Below, piece by piece: positions 1-8,855 of a stretch of DNA of 64,000 nucleotides (positions are counted from its first letter, which is position 1; each line of letters begins with the position of its first letter). A program made the position numbers and the translations under genes. This DNA comes from IDS-8 sp035304345 (GTDB lineage Bacteria; Pseudomonadota; Gammaproteobacteria; Steroidobacterales; Woeseiaceae), in assembly GCA_035304345.1 (NCBI GenBank), contig DATGQE010000022.1, forward strand, positions 62,001-126,000, in the 5' to 3' direction. The notes under the pieces are model-generated. The model was not told the origin of the DNA. It made no database searches and saw only the letters and a list, made by a program, of their open reading frames with translations.

Positions 1-1
1 C

Positions 2-172
2 GAAGACTGGGAGGAGAACTGCGACCAGGCGCGCTCCAACGGCGAGGTGTGGCTGCGCCCCGGCAACTGGTACCGCCGGCGCCTGCGGCGGCACTTCCTG
101 AACATGGGCGGCGGGCTGTTCCTGCGCCGCGACACGCCGCTCGTGACCTGGGAGCTCGAAAAGCTGCCGTAG
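2..172 (+). CDS. C-terminal end of an unidentified protein
   Basis: An open frame enters from the left edge and ends at TAG 170-172, leaving 56 residues. The fragment is rich in Trp, Arg and Leu and ends in LEKLP. Its codons are GC-biased like the real genes nearby, and it runs in the same direction as the HPF-like gene that follows 163 bp later. I do not recognise the family. It has no membrane segment or cysteine-cluster motif. An overlapping frame at 49-258 starts with ATG but has a composition typical of a shadow frame. The call rests only on the frame running in from the edge and its plausible composition. Confidence 0.45.
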   Translation, partial: EDWEENCDQARSNGEVWLRPGNWYRRRLRRHFLNMGGGLFLRRDTPLVTWELEKLP

Positions 173-278
173 GCGCGCGATGCGCGCTCCCGGAGGCGCT
201 GTCCCGGCCTGCCGGAACGGATAGGGATCACCGAACTCGACACGTCGGCCGCCGATGAGGCATCGTCTCGGTAGGTCA

Positions 279-302
279 GCCGGCCTCGTTCCCGGGGCCG
301 GC
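279..302. repeat. GC-rich inverted repeat upstream of the HPF-like gene
   Basis: GCCGGCC (279-285) and GGCCGGC (296-302) form a 7-bp stem around a 10-nt loop, 33 nt before the start codon at 336. It has no T-tract, so it is not a clear intrinsic terminator. It could end the upstream transcript or fold in the 5' leader of the HPF gene. In DNA this GC-rich such a stem can arise by chance. Confidence 0.3.
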
Positions 303-335
303 ACACTACCGCCGAAATCCTGACGGAGACATCCC

Positions 336-653
336 ATGCTCGTGCAGATCCGCACTGATCGTCACATCGAGGGTTACGATGACCTGGAGGACCGCGTTAC
401 GGAAAAGGTGCAGAAGGAGCTCAAGCGTTACGCCGATCGCCTGACCCGGGTCGAGGTGTACATCGGGGACGAGAACAGCGCCGTGAAGTCCGGTGCGAAG
501 GACAAGCGCTGCACCGTGGAAGCGCGCGCGGCGGGCCTGCAGCCGCTGGCGGCCACCCACCAGGCGGAATCGGTCGAGGCCGCGGTGGCCGGGGCTCTCG
601 CGAGCGTGCGGCGGGCGCTCAGCCACGCGACGGGCAAGCGCGGGGAGCGCTGA
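336..653 (+). CDS. HPF/RaiA-family ribosome-associated protein
   Basis: This 105-residue protein belongs to the ribosome hibernation/sigma-54-modulation family. Members bind the decoding region of the 30S subunit and silence or protect idle ribosomes. The N-terminal half has the family pattern of a first strand (MLVQIRTDRHI), a Glu/Lys-rich helix, and then strands ending in RVEVYIGDENS. The second half, with CTVEARAAG and a long Ala-rich helix, completes the beta-alpha-beta-beta-beta-alpha fold. The length matches short HPF forms without a C-terminal dimerisation domain. GGAG at 325-328 sits 7 nt before the ATG. It is a single gene, convergent with the EF-G-like gene. Whether it acts like HPF or YfiA cannot be decided from sequence alone. 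Confidence 0.85.
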   Translation: MLVQIRTDRHIEGYDDLEDRVTEKVQKELKRYADRLTRVEVYIGDENSAVKSGAKDKRCTVEARAAGLQPLAATHQAESVEAAVAGALASVRRALSHATGKRGER

Positions 654-700
654 CGCGGGATCGCCGCCGCACCGCCGGCCGCTGCGGGCGATGCGAGCGC

Positions 701-2746
701 TCAGGCCGCGGAACCCTTGCGGAACGCGGTCATGAGCTGCTGCTGGATCTGCTCCGGGACGGGGGCGTAGTGGCTGAACTCCATCGTGAAGCTGCCTTCG
801 CCACCGCTCAGCGATTTCAGGCGGGAATGGTAGCCCTGGATCGCCTCGAGCGGCGCCTGCCCGGAGACCTCCATGCGGTTGTCCGGCAGCACCGAGGTGC
901 CGTTCACCATCCCCCGCATCGCGGACAGGTCGCCCGTCACCCCGCCGACGCAATGGGCGGGCACGGTGACGGTGACGTCCACGATCGGCTCCATCACGAT
1001 CGGCGCCGCCTTCAGGACCGCGTCCAGGAAGGCTTTTTTTCCCGCCTGGATGAAGGCGACCTCCTTGGAATCCACCGGGTGGTGCTTGCCGTCGTACACC
1101 GTGACGCGGATGTCCTGCATCGGATAGCCGGCAATCGCGCCCGATTCCATCACCTGCCGGACGCCGGCTTCCACCGCGGGAATGAACTGCGACGGAATCG
1201 CGCCGCCGACCACGGCGTTCTCGAAGCGGAATCCCTCGCCTTGCGGTAACGGCGCCACACGCAGGAACACCTCCCCGAACTGGCCCGCCCCGCCAGTCTG
1301 CTTCTTGTGCCGGTGGTGGCCCTCCGCGCCGGCGGTGATGGTCTCGCGGTACGCGATCGACGGCAGCGAGGTCTCGACCTGGACCCCGTAACGGTCCGCG
1401 ATGTCCTCGAGCACGGCCCGCAGGTGCAGCTCCCCGAGGCCCCGCAACACCGTTTCGTTGAGGCTCGCGATGTGCTCCACGCTCAGGGAAGGATCTTCCG
1501 CCTGCAGTGCGTGCAGCGCATCGGAGATCTTCTGCACGTCCGCATCGCCGGGCGGGCGGATCGCCAGCCCGAATACCGGACGCGGAAGCCGTGAGGGCTC
1601 GAGGTGCAGGTGGTCCTCGTCGTGCGAGTTGTGCAGCACGGCGTCGTAGTGCGCCTCCTCGACGCGCGGGATCGCGCAGATGTCGCCGGGGATCCCCGCG
1701 TCGGCCCGGAGGTGCTCGCCGCCGTTCAGCTTGAGGAGCTGGTTCACCTTGATGGGCTTGCGTGCGTCGCCGACGTAGAGCTGCATGCCCGGCCGGATCG
1801 TGCCTTGGTGGATCCGGAAGACGGCAAGCCGGCCCTTGTAGGGATCGATGTTGACGTTGAACACGTGCGCGACGGCGTGATCGGCCGGGTCGCAGGTGAT
1901 GCTCACGCGCTCGGCTTCTTCGCCCAGGCCTTTCAGGAACACCGGCGGGTTGCCTTCCGTCGGGTTCGGCATGAGCTGCTCGAAGGCCTGCAGGAGCTCC
2001 GGGATGCCTGCGCCGGTCCGCGCGGACACGAAGCAGATCGGCACGAGGTGTCCTTCGCGCAGAGCCTTCTCGAACGGCTCGTGAAGCTGCTCGGGCCCGA
2101 GCTCCTCGCCCTGCTCGAGGTAGAGCTCCATCAGCTCCTCGTCGACCTCGACGACCTGGTCGATCAGCCGCGTGTGCGCCTCCTCGACGCTGCCGAACGC
2201 CGTCGCCGCGCCGGCGGGCCGGAAGTAGCAATCGACGACGGAAGTGCCATCCGCGCCCGGCAGGTTGATCGGCAGGCATTCCTGGCCGAAGCTCGCCTGG
2301 ATGCGCGCGACCAGGGAAGCAAGGTCCGCGCCCGGGTCGTCGATCTTGTTCACGATGATGAAGCGGCACAGCCGCCGCGCCCGGGCGGCGTTCATCACCC
2401 GGCGCGTCACGGCCTCGATGCCGGTGTGCGCGTCGATCACGATCGCCGCGGTGTCGACGGCCGGCAGCACGGAGAGCGCGCGGCCGATGAGGTCGCGGTG
2501 TCCCGGCGTATCGACCAGGTTCACGTGGATCCCGTCGTGATCGAAATGACAGATGGAGCAGCGCAGCGAGTGACCGAGCTCGCGCTCGCGCTTCGTGAAA
2601 TCCGAGACCGTGTTGCCCTGGGCCACGGTGCCGCAGTGCGGGATCGCGCCGCCGGCGTGCAGCAGCGCTTCGGTGAGCTCGGTCTTGCCGGCCTGGCCCA
2701 GCCCGACGAGGCAGACGTTGCGGATATCAGCGGTTGCGTAGCCCAC
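701..2746 (-). CDS. Elongation factor G-like translational GTPase
   Basis: This is a 681-residue EF-G-like protein. The GTPase motifs are visible: a P-loop GLGQAGKTEL near the N-terminus, DTPGHRD (G3) and NKID (G4). Downstream are the beta-barrel domain II and the EF-G domains III-V, including a stretch with GxGELHL and YRETIT in domain IV. It looks like the fast-diverging EF-G paralogue often annotated 'elongation factor G-like', not the fusA copy that normally sits in the str operon. I chose GTG at 2744-2746 because AGGAGG lies 7 nt upstream and the product then begins GYATADIRN, as homologues do. An ATG at 2773 would add nine residues but has a poor ribosome site. No ribosomal-protein genes are nearby, which supports an accessory role. 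Its exact function is unknown. Confidence 0.88.
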   Translation of the reverse strand: MGYATADIRNVCLVGLGQAGKTELTEALLHAGGAIPHCGTVAQGNTVSDFTKRERELGHSLRCSICHFDHDGIHVNLVDTPGHRDLIGRALSVLPAVDTAAIVIDAHTGIEAVTRRVMNAARARRLCRFIIVNKIDDPGADLASLVARIQASFGQECLPINLPGADGTSVVDCYFRPAGAATAFGSVEEAHTRLIDQVVEVDEELMELYLEQGEELGPEQLHEPFEKALREGHLVPICFVSARTGAGIPELLQAFEQLMPNPTEGNPPVFLKGLGEEAERVSITCDPADHAVAHVFNVNIDPYKGRLAVFRIHQGTIRPGMQLYVGDARKPIKVNQLLKLNGGEHLRADAGIPGDICAIPRVEEAHYDAVLHNSHDEDHLHLEPSRLPRPVFGLAIRPPGDADVQKISDALHALQAEDPSLSVEHIASLNETVLRGLGELHLRAVLEDIADRYGVQVETSLPSIAYRETITAGAEGHHRHKKQTGGAGQFGEVFLRVAPLPQGEGFRFENAVVGGAIPSQFIPAVEAGVRQVMESGAIAGYPMQDIRVTVYDGKHHPVDSKEVAFIQAGKKAFLDAVLKAAPIVMEPIVDVTVTVPAHCVGGVTGDLSAMRGMVNGTSVLPDNRMEVSGQAPLEAIQGYHSRLKSLSGGEGSFTMEFSHYAPVPEQIQQQLMTAFRKGSAA

Positions 2747-3013
2747 GGCGCTCCCTCCTGCTGATTCCCCCATCTTAGCTCACGGCCGGTCGGGGCGCCG
2801 CGCGGAGGGCGCGGCCGACGGCCGTGCCGGGCACGCGGTGCCCTGCAGGAGGCCGCATGGCGGCCTGGGAGCGATGGCCGGGCGCGCGACGTGCCGCAGG
2901 TCGTGCCCTGCAGCGCGGGCGAGCGCTATCGTCGGTCGCGCGCGGTGCGCTCCTGCAAGGCGCTCCGGGCGCTCCCGACCCTCGTTGCCGTGCGCGTTGC
3001 GCGCTCTCCCGTG

Positions 3014-4879
3014 CTACGTCGCGCTTTGCCCGTTGACCTGCGCGATCCACTCGTCCACGCGGCGCTCCAGGATCGCGAGCGGCAGCGCGCCGCCGCCCAG
3101 CACCGTGTCGTGGAACTCGCGGATGTCGAAGCGGTCGCCCAGCGCGGCCTCGGCTTTCTCGCGTAGCTCGAGGATCTTCATCATGCCGATCTTGTACGAT
3201 GTCGCCTGGCCGGGGATGACCAGGTAACGCCGCACCTCCGAGCGGATCGCGCCTTCGGCGAGCGACGAGTTCTCGAGGAAATAGTCGACGGCCTGCTGCT
3301 CGGACCAGCCTTTGGCGTGCAGCCCGGTGTCGACCACCAGCCGGATGGCGCGCCAGATCTCGGTCGACAACCGTCCGAAGTCCGCGTACGGGTCCTCGTA
3401 GGCGCCCATCTCCTTCGCGAGCAGCTCGGAATACAGGCCCCAGCCCTCCGAGTAGGCATTGAAGAAGCTCTGGGTGCGAAACTCCGGCACGCTCTCGAGC
3501 TCCTGCGCGATCGAGATCTGCATGTGATGCCCGGGCAGGCCCTCGTGGTAGGCCACGACCTCGAGCTGGTGCTTCGGCATCGCGTTCATGTCGGAGAGGT
3601 GCGCGTAATAGATGCCGGGTCGCGAGCCGTCGGGTGCGCCGGGGAAGTAATGCTGTGCCGCGCCGGGCTGCTCGCGGAAGGGCTCGACGCGCTTCACCTC
3701 CAGGTCGGCCTTCGGCAGTATCCCGAAGTACTGCGGCAGGCGTCCCTCGATGAACGACAGGTGGTCGCGCGCCGCCTGCAAGTAGGCCTCGCGGCCCTCG
3801 TCGGTGTTCGGGAAGAAGAACTGCGGATCCTCGCGCAGGAAGACGAAGAACTCCTGCAGCGAGCCTTCGAAGCCGACCTTCTGCCTGATCGTTTCCATTT
3901 CGCCCTTGATACGCTCGACCTCGCTGAGGCCGTACTCGTGCACCTCGTCGGCCGTCATGTCGGTCGTGGTCGCGAACGCGAGCCGCTCGTCGTAGAACTC
4001 GAGCCCGCGCGGCAGCGCGCCGACGCCGGCGGCTTCTTCGTCCGTATTCGGCAGGTCGGCTTCCACCCAGGCGATCAGCTCTTCATACGCGGGCCCGAGG
4101 CTTTCGAGCAGTGCCCGGCGCGTGGCATCGCGCAGCTCGCCCGCCCGTGCCTCGTCGATCTTGCCGTTCTGCAGCAGCCCGTCGATCTTCGCGTTGGCGT
4201 CCGTCCACAGCGGCGCTTCGCCCTCGCCCTCGAACGGCGCGCCCCGGATGATCGCGCGAGCCTGCTCCAGCACGCCCTCGTAGGCGAAGCGCGGAGGCCG
4301 TATGCCTTCTTCGGCGCCGAGCTGCGCGCGCTCGATGAGCTGGCGCAGTCCGCGCGCGACGCCGCCGATACGGGCGATGTAGGCTTCCATGTCGGCCGGC
4401 TCGTCCACCCGGTGGAAGGAGATGAGGAACTGCGGCAGGAAGGCCTGCGGCCCCTGCATCTGCGTGAAGATGTACTGGTGCCGCCGGAAGGGCACGGCAC
4501 GCTCGGCGCGTTCGAGCTCGTAGACCCAGACGTCGTAGGAAGTCTTCGCTTCGTCCGTCAGGAGGTCGTAGTCGAACGATTCCCGAAGCTCCGCCGTCGT
4601 CGCCCGGCGCCACGCGAGCTGCTCGTCCTCGGCGGCCTCCGAGAAGTCGTCGAACTTGTCGTAATCGTCTTTTCTCCCGAGGAACGTCTTGCGGATCGGG
4701 CTGAAGTCGAGCTGCTCCTGCCAGCGTGCCTCGAACCATTCGTTCAGGCGGGCCGTTTCGGCCGCCACCGCGTCCTGTGCCGACGCCGCGGGCGCCTCGT
4801 GTGTCGTCGTCGGTTCGTTGCGCTCGCCGCAGGCTGCGACCAGCAGCGCCGCGAGCAGCATGCCCCAGAATTTCTGCAT
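3014..4879 (-). CDS. DUF885 family lipoprotein, probable zinc carboxypeptidase-like hydrolase
   Basis: This 621-residue exported protein starts with a short lipoprotein signal (lipobox LVAAC near residues 13-17), so it is probably anchored in the envelope. The body matches the DUF885 family. The hallmark HEGLPGHH lies at about residues 445-452, followed by YSEGWGLYSE, which supplies the zinc ligands and catalytic Glu expected of a metallohydrolase. Helix-rich segments with many Glu and Arg residues fill the rest, as in other members. The substrate is unknown; relatives are thought to be peptidases. I chose ATG 4877-4879, with GAGG 8 nt upstream, over the ATG at 4906, because the signal peptide then begins at Met. 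The gene stands alone, with noncoding gaps of 155 bp or more on both sides. Confidence 0.88.
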   Translation of the reverse strand: MQKFWGMLLAALLVAACGERNEPTTTHEAPAASAQDAVAAETARLNEWFEARWQEQLDFSPIRKTFLGRKDDYDKFDDFSEAAEDEQLAWRRATTAELRESFDYDLLTDEAKTSYDVWVYELERAERAVPFRRHQYIFTQMQGPQAFLPQFLISFHRVDEPADMEAYIARIGGVARGLRQLIERAQLGAEEGIRPPRFAYEGVLEQARAIIRGAPFEGEGEAPLWTDANAKIDGLLQNGKIDEARAGELRDATRRALLESLGPAYEELIAWVEADLPNTDEEAAGVGALPRGLEFYDERLAFATTTDMTADEVHEYGLSEVERIKGEMETIRQKVGFEGSLQEFFVFLREDPQFFFPNTDEGREAYLQAARDHLSFIEGRLPQYFGILPKADLEVKRVEPFREQPGAAQHYFPGAPDGSRPGIYYAHLSDMNAMPKHQLEVVAYHEGLPGHHMQISIAQELESVPEFRTQSFFNAYSEGWGLYSELLAKEMGAYEDPYADFGRLSTEIWRAIRLVVDTGLHAKGWSEQQAVDYFLENSSLAEGAIRSEVRRYLVIPGQATSYKIGMMKILELREKAEAALGDRFDIREFHDTVLGGGALPLAILERRVDEWIAQVNGQSAT

Positions 4880-5034
4880 CGAAGAATCCTCGTGCGGTGC
4901 TGCCATGGGCAGCGGGAGATCGGTCGGTCAAGACCGTCGAATGCGACCTTCGGGCGGCCGGAAAGTTGCCAACGATCGCAATTTCGCTTGCGGATCACAA
5001 CCCCCGATCGGGCCGCGGGAGCCTGGTCCAGTGC

Positions 5035-6054
5035 TCATGCCGGGGCCGTGCGGGGCGCTCGCAACCAGGCTTCGGCAAGCTCGCAGGCGCAGGCGACCGT
5101 GTCGCTCGCCGAGCGCCGCGCCGCCTCGGTCTCAGCGCGCGTGTGCACCCAGCCGACGTCCGTGAGCGCCCGGACGAGGAAGAACAGCGAGAGCCGCTCG
5201 AGCGTCGCGTCCTCGAGCCGGCGCCGCGAGCGATAGCCGTCGAGCAGCGCGTCGAGGGCGGCGTCGTGCCACGGCTCGTGCCGCACGGCATGGAGCGGCG
5301 TCACGAGCTCGAACAGGTGCCAGCCCCAGCCGGAGTCGTCGAAGTCGATGAGGCGCACGCCAGTGTCGTCGACCAGCACGTTTTCCGGCAGCACGTCGGC
5401 ATGGATCAGCCCGTACACGTCCGCGGTCTTCGGCAGCGCGGCCAATGCCCGGTGGACGTGCTCGCGCGCGCGCACGAGGAGGACGCGCTGCTCGCGATCG
5501 AGTGACGGCAGCTCCCAGAACCGGCCCCAGACCGGGTCGGGGCCGGCGAGCCCGTCGGCATCCCATGCGGGCCGCGTGAACCCGGGAGGCGGTTGCCAGC
5601 CGGCGGCATGCTCGTGGATGTCGGCGACGAGCGCGCCCAGGGCGTGCCACGTGCGACGCTGCCACGCGGTGTCCCCTGCATGGCGCTCGAGCGCCGTGCG
5701 GAGCGGCTCCCCGGGCATCCATTCGACCAGGTCGATCACGAGCGCCGTCGCGGTGCCGGGCGGCGTGATCCGCACCCGGAGGTCCCCGGTACGCGCGGGC
5801 ACGATCGCCGGCACGTCCAGCCCCAGGCTCGCGAGCGCCTGCATCCAGGCGAGCTCGGACACGAGGGCGACCTCGTCGTGATAGCCCGGCCGGTGCACGC
5901 GCAGGGCATACGTGCCCCGCGGCGAGGTCACGCGGAACACAGCGTTCTCCCGGTGCGCGATCAGCGCGAGATCGGCGGCTTCGAGCGCATATTCGCGCAG
6001 CGCGGCGCGCGCCGCCGATTCGAAGATCGCGTGCGGTGGGGACGGGCTCGTCAC
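5035..6054 (-). CDS. APH-fold small-molecule kinase (hydroxylysine/homoserine kinase-like)
   Basis: This 339-residue kinase belongs to the aminoglycoside phosphotransferase/choline kinase fold. The catalytic loop H218-A-D220 with N225, and the metal-binding IDFDD (D237, D239), are intact, and an N-lobe segment ALRVHRPGYHDE carries the likely ATP-binding residues. It should phosphorylate a hydroxyl group on a small metabolite. The GTG start at 6052-6054 overlaps the TGA of the upstream PLP-enzyme gene by 4 bp (GTGA), so the two are translationally coupled. An ATG at 6081 is the alternative start. Hydroxylysine kinase/phospholyase and phosphoethanolamine phospholyase enzymes use this pair of folds, and some bacteria fuse them. 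I therefore infer an amino-alcohol or hydroxy-amino-acid kinase. No aminoglycoside resistance function is suggested. Confidence 0.8.
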   Translation of the reverse strand: MTSPSPPHAIFESAARAALREYALEAADLALIAHRENAVFRVTSPRGTYALRVHRPGYHDEVALVSELAWMQALASLGLDVPAIVPARTGDLRVRITPPGTATALVIDLVEWMPGEPLRTALERHAGDTAWQRRTWHALGALVADIHEHAAGWQPPPGFTRPAWDADGLAGPDPVWGRFWELPSLDREQRVLLVRAREHVHRALAALPKTADVYGLIHADVLPENVLVDDTGVRLIDFDDSGWGWHLFELVTPLHAVRHEPWHDAALDALLDGYRSRRRLEDATLERLSLFFLVRALTDVGWVHTRAETEAARRSASDTVACACELAEAWLRAPRTAPA

Positions 6055-7367
6055 GCCGGCGTTTCGGCTTCGCCGAGGCAATCGTCGAGCGCGGCAAGCA
6101 GCAGGTCCGCGTGCTCGCGCGCGAACGGCAACGGCGGGCGCAGCTTGAGCACGTTCTCGTGCCGCCCGGTCTCGCCGATCAGGACGCGGCGCTCGCGCAT
6201 GGCGTTGATGACGTTTCTCGCCTGCGCCGTCGCGGGCTCGCGCGTACCGCGGTCGCTGACGAGCTCGACCCCGATGAACAGGCCGCGCCCGCGCACGTCG
6301 CCTACCAGGCGATGCCGTTCCCGCAGTGCCGCGAGCCCCTCCAGCAGGTACTCACCCGTTTCCCGCGCGCGGGCGACGAGGTTCTCTTCCTCCAGCACGT
6401 CGAGCACGGCGTTGGCCGCGGCACATGACACCGGGTTGCCGGCGAAGGTGTTGAAGTAATGCCGGGCTTCGCCGAAAGGCTCTAACAGCTCGCGGCGGGC
6501 GATCACGGCCGAGATCGGGTGCCCGTTGCCCATCGGCTTGCCCAGCGTGACGACGTCCGGCACGACGCCGTGAGCCCGGTAGCCCCAGAAGTGATCGCCC
6601 ATGCGGCCGAAGCCCGGCTGGACCTCGTCCGCGATGTAGAGGCCGCCGGCCGCGCGCACGATGCCGACGGCGCGCTCCACGAAACCCGCCGGAACCTGCG
6701 GCAGGCCCTCGCCGGAGAAAATCGTGTCGAGCAGGATGCCCGCGACGCCGAGGCCGTCCGCGTGCAGCGCGTCGACTGCCTCCTGTACCCGGCGCACGCA
6801 GGCATCGGCGAGGTCGGCGCCGGCGAGTCCTGCAGGCGGGCGATAAGGATCCGGCACCGGCACGGTGCGCACCGCGCTCGAGCGCGGCTCCAGCGCAGTG
6901 CTGGCCGAGCTCACGGCGCGCACGGCCGTCGTGTTCCCGTGGTAGGAAAAGTCGGTGACGATGAACCCCGCGTGACCGGTGGCAAAACGGGCGAGCTGCA
7001 GGGCGAGGTCGTTCGCCTCGCTGCCGGTGCACGCGAACACCACCATCTCGAGCGGCGCATCGAAGGTGGCGACGAGCCGCTCCCCGTACTCGACGATGCC
7101 GGCGTGCAGGTACCGCGTGTGCGTGTTCAGCGTCGCCGCCTGGCGGGCGATCGCTTCCACCACTTTCGGGTGACAGTGACCCACGTGCGGCACGTTGTTG
7201 TAGGCGTCGAGGTAGCGCTCGCCGTGCGCGTCGTACAGCCACACGCCTTCGCCGCGCACGATGTGCAGCGGCCGTTCGTAGAACAGGGGAGCACCCGTGC
7301 CGAGCAGCGCATGGCGGCGCCGGAGCAGCGCGCCGGTGCCGCCGTGCGGCCGGCGGTCGCGGGTCAT
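6051..7367 (-). CDS. Class III PLP-dependent aminotransferase-fold enzyme, probable phospho-lyase
   Basis: This 438-residue PLP enzyme of class III has the catalytic lysine at K277 in LGKPMGNGHP. It has an upstream IADEVQPGFGR segment containing the Asp that holds the pyridine nitrogen, and an early TGSEANDLALQLAR cofactor site. Relatives with the GKPMGNG signature include ethanolamine-phosphate and phosphohydroxylysine phospho-lyases, which eliminate phosphate and ammonia instead of transaminating. Because a kinase gene overlaps its stop by 4 bp, I infer that the pair phosphorylates and then eliminates an amino-alcohol substrate. The ATG at 7365-7367 was chosen because longer versions run into the divergent transporter gene that starts 70 bp away. 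An ordinary transaminase role cannot be excluded. Confidence 0.83.
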   Translation of the reverse strand: MTRDRRPHGGTGALLRRRHALLGTGAPLFYERPLHIVRGEGVWLYDAHGERYLDAYNNVPHVGHCHPKVVEAIARQAATLNTHTRYLHAGIVEYGERLVATFDAPLEMVVFACTGSEANDLALQLARFATGHAGFIVTDFSYHGNTTAVRAVSSASTALEPRSSAVRTVPVPDPYRPPAGLAGADLADACVRRVQEAVDALHADGLGVAGILLDTIFSGEGLPQVPAGFVERAVGIVRAAGGLYIADEVQPGFGRMGDHFWGYRAHGVVPDVVTLGKPMGNGHPISAVIARRELLEPFGEARHYFNTFAGNPVSCAAANAVLDVLEEENLVARARETGEYLLEGLAALRERHRLVGDVRGRGLFIGVELVSDRGTREPATAQARNVINAMRERRVLIGETGRHENVLKLRPPLPFAREHADLLLAALDDCLGEAETPA

Positions 7368-7437
7368 CGCTCGCCCCGTGTCGGGCTTTTGGGATAGGCT
7401 GGGGCCGCAAACGACACGTTCATCATAGTCGCTCATT

Positions 7438-8661
7438 ATGAATGGCGGCCGCCGTCTCCTCCATCGCCGCACCGTGTTCGACGGCTGGCGGTCGATTTCC
7501 CTCTCCCTCTACATGACGCTGGTCGGCTACGGGGTGCTGGTCGGCATCCCGGTCATCAGCACGGCCTGGGTCGAGCTGCTCGGCTTCTCGGAAGTGGAAG
7601 TCGGCAGGGTGGCCGGCGCGGACCTGGGCGGGCTTTCGCTGGGCGCCGTGCTCTGCGCGTGTGTCGTCGCGAGGATCGACCGGCGGCTCCTCGTGCTCGC
7701 TTCCGCCGGGATCGCCATCGCGGCCAACGCGCTCTGCATGGTGCTGACCGCCTACGAGCAGGTGCTCTGGCTGCGGCTGCTGGCGGGCATCGGCAGCGGC
7801 ATGTACACGGCGGTCGCGGTGGCCACCCTGGGTGCCACGGCGAAGCCGGCGCGCGCCTATAACCTCATGCTGTTCGCCTTCGCGTTCTCGCAGGCGCTCG
7901 AGCTGCATTTCCTGCCGCAGCTCTCGATGAACGGTATCTATCTCGTGTTCATCGTCGCTTACGCGCTCACGCTGCCGTTCCTGGGCTGGCTGCCGCCGAG
8001 GCCGGTGGAGCGCGTGCCGCGGGCGCCGGTGCCGCACGCGCCGCCGGAGCCCGCCGCCCGCGTCGGATTCGGGAACGTGCCCGCCTGGGTGCCGTGGCTC
8101 GTGCTCGCCGCCATCGTCGCCACCTACGTCAACATCGGCGGCTACTGGACCTACATCGAGCTCGCGAGCGCGGATCGCTCCATTTCCACGGCGGATGCCG
8201 ACTGGGTCGGCCGCGTGCTGGTGTGGTCCTCGCTGCTGTCGCTGGTCGGCTGCCTCTTCGCGACGATCACCAGCAACCGGTTCGGGCTTGCGCGGCCGCT
8301 GCTGGTCACGCTGCTCGTGCACTCGGCGATCGTCGGCATGCTCGCCGGCGGGATCAACGACGTGAACATCGCCGCCAGCGTGTTCATGTTCAACTTCCTG
8401 TGGATCTTCGTGGACGTGTACCAGATGGCGACGGTGGCGAACGTCGATGCCACGGGCCGCTTCGCCTCGCTCATGCCGGCGGCGCAGGGGCTCGGGCAGA
8501 TCGTCGGCCCGAACGCCGCCGCGACGGTGCTGGCGGCGGGCCTCGGCTACCCGGGCGTGTTCGTGATGTGCGCGTCCGCGACGCTGACGGGCTTCCTGCT
8601 CTACGGCTTCGTCTACCTGCGACTGCGCCGCACCCTGCCGGCGCTGGCCAACGCGGCGTGA
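7438..8661 (+). CDS. MFS transporter, divergent from the kinase/PLP-enzyme pair
   Basis: This 407-residue integral membrane protein has about 12 hydrophobic helices in two halves, separated by a Pro/Arg-rich cytoplasmic loop near residues 182-205. ARIDRR between helices 2 and 3 is a relaxed version of the MFS motif A. The family is clear but the substrate is not. It is divergently transcribed from the phospho-lyase/kinase operon with only 70 bp between start codons, so the two are likely controlled from one intergenic region. The transporter may bring in their substrate. CATAGT at 7424-7429 lies 8 nt before the ATG and could be a -10 element giving a leaderless or near-leaderless message. Confidence 0.8.
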   Translation: MNGGRRLLHRRTVFDGWRSISLSLYMTLVGYGVLVGIPVISTAWVELLGFSEVEVGRVAGADLGGLSLGAVLCACVVARIDRRLLVLASAGIAIAANALCMVLTAYEQVLWLRLLAGIGSGMYTAVAVATLGATAKPARAYNLMLFAFAFSQALELHFLPQLSMNGIYLVFIVAYALTLPFLGWLPPRPVERVPRAPVPHAPPEPAARVGFGNVPAWVPWLVLAAIVATYVNIGGYWTYIELASADRSISTADADWVGRVLVWSSLLSLVGCLFATITSNRFGLARPLLVTLLVHSAIVGMLAGGINDVNIAASVFMFNFLWIFVDVYQMATVANVDATGRFASLMPAAQGLGQIVGPNAAATVLAAGLGYPGVFVMCASATLTGFLLYGFVYLRLRRTLPALANAA

Positions 8662-8855
8662 GCGGAGCGTCGCCGCCGGCAGGGCGTGCTTCGCACCGCT
8701 ATGATCGTGGGCCGCACGCGGTTCGCGGAGGGCGCCGGACGCCCGGGTGCTGAACGGCGACGAGAATCACCAGGGCCGGCACCTGCGCCTGCCGCCCGGC
8801 GAGTTCGGCATCCAGCGCGTGCGTCTCTACCGCTACCGTCAGGGATCCGCGGCCG

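Noticed and set aside
2747..3013. Possible small genes and a short hairpin (2850-2866) between the EF-G-like and DUF885 genes
   Set aside because: The frames are Arg/Ala/Gly-rich on both strands without a ribosome site. The 7-bp AGGCCGC/GCGGCCT hairpin is within chance for this GC content.
3317..5236. 639-codon + strand frame opposite the DUF885 gene
   Set aside because: It is antisense to a gene with clear HEGLPGHH and lipobox motifs and has no recognisable product.
5035..6054. Aminoglycoside resistance gene
   Set aside because: The fold is shared with many metabolic kinases, and the gene is translationally coupled to a PLP enzyme, which points to metabolism instead of resistance.
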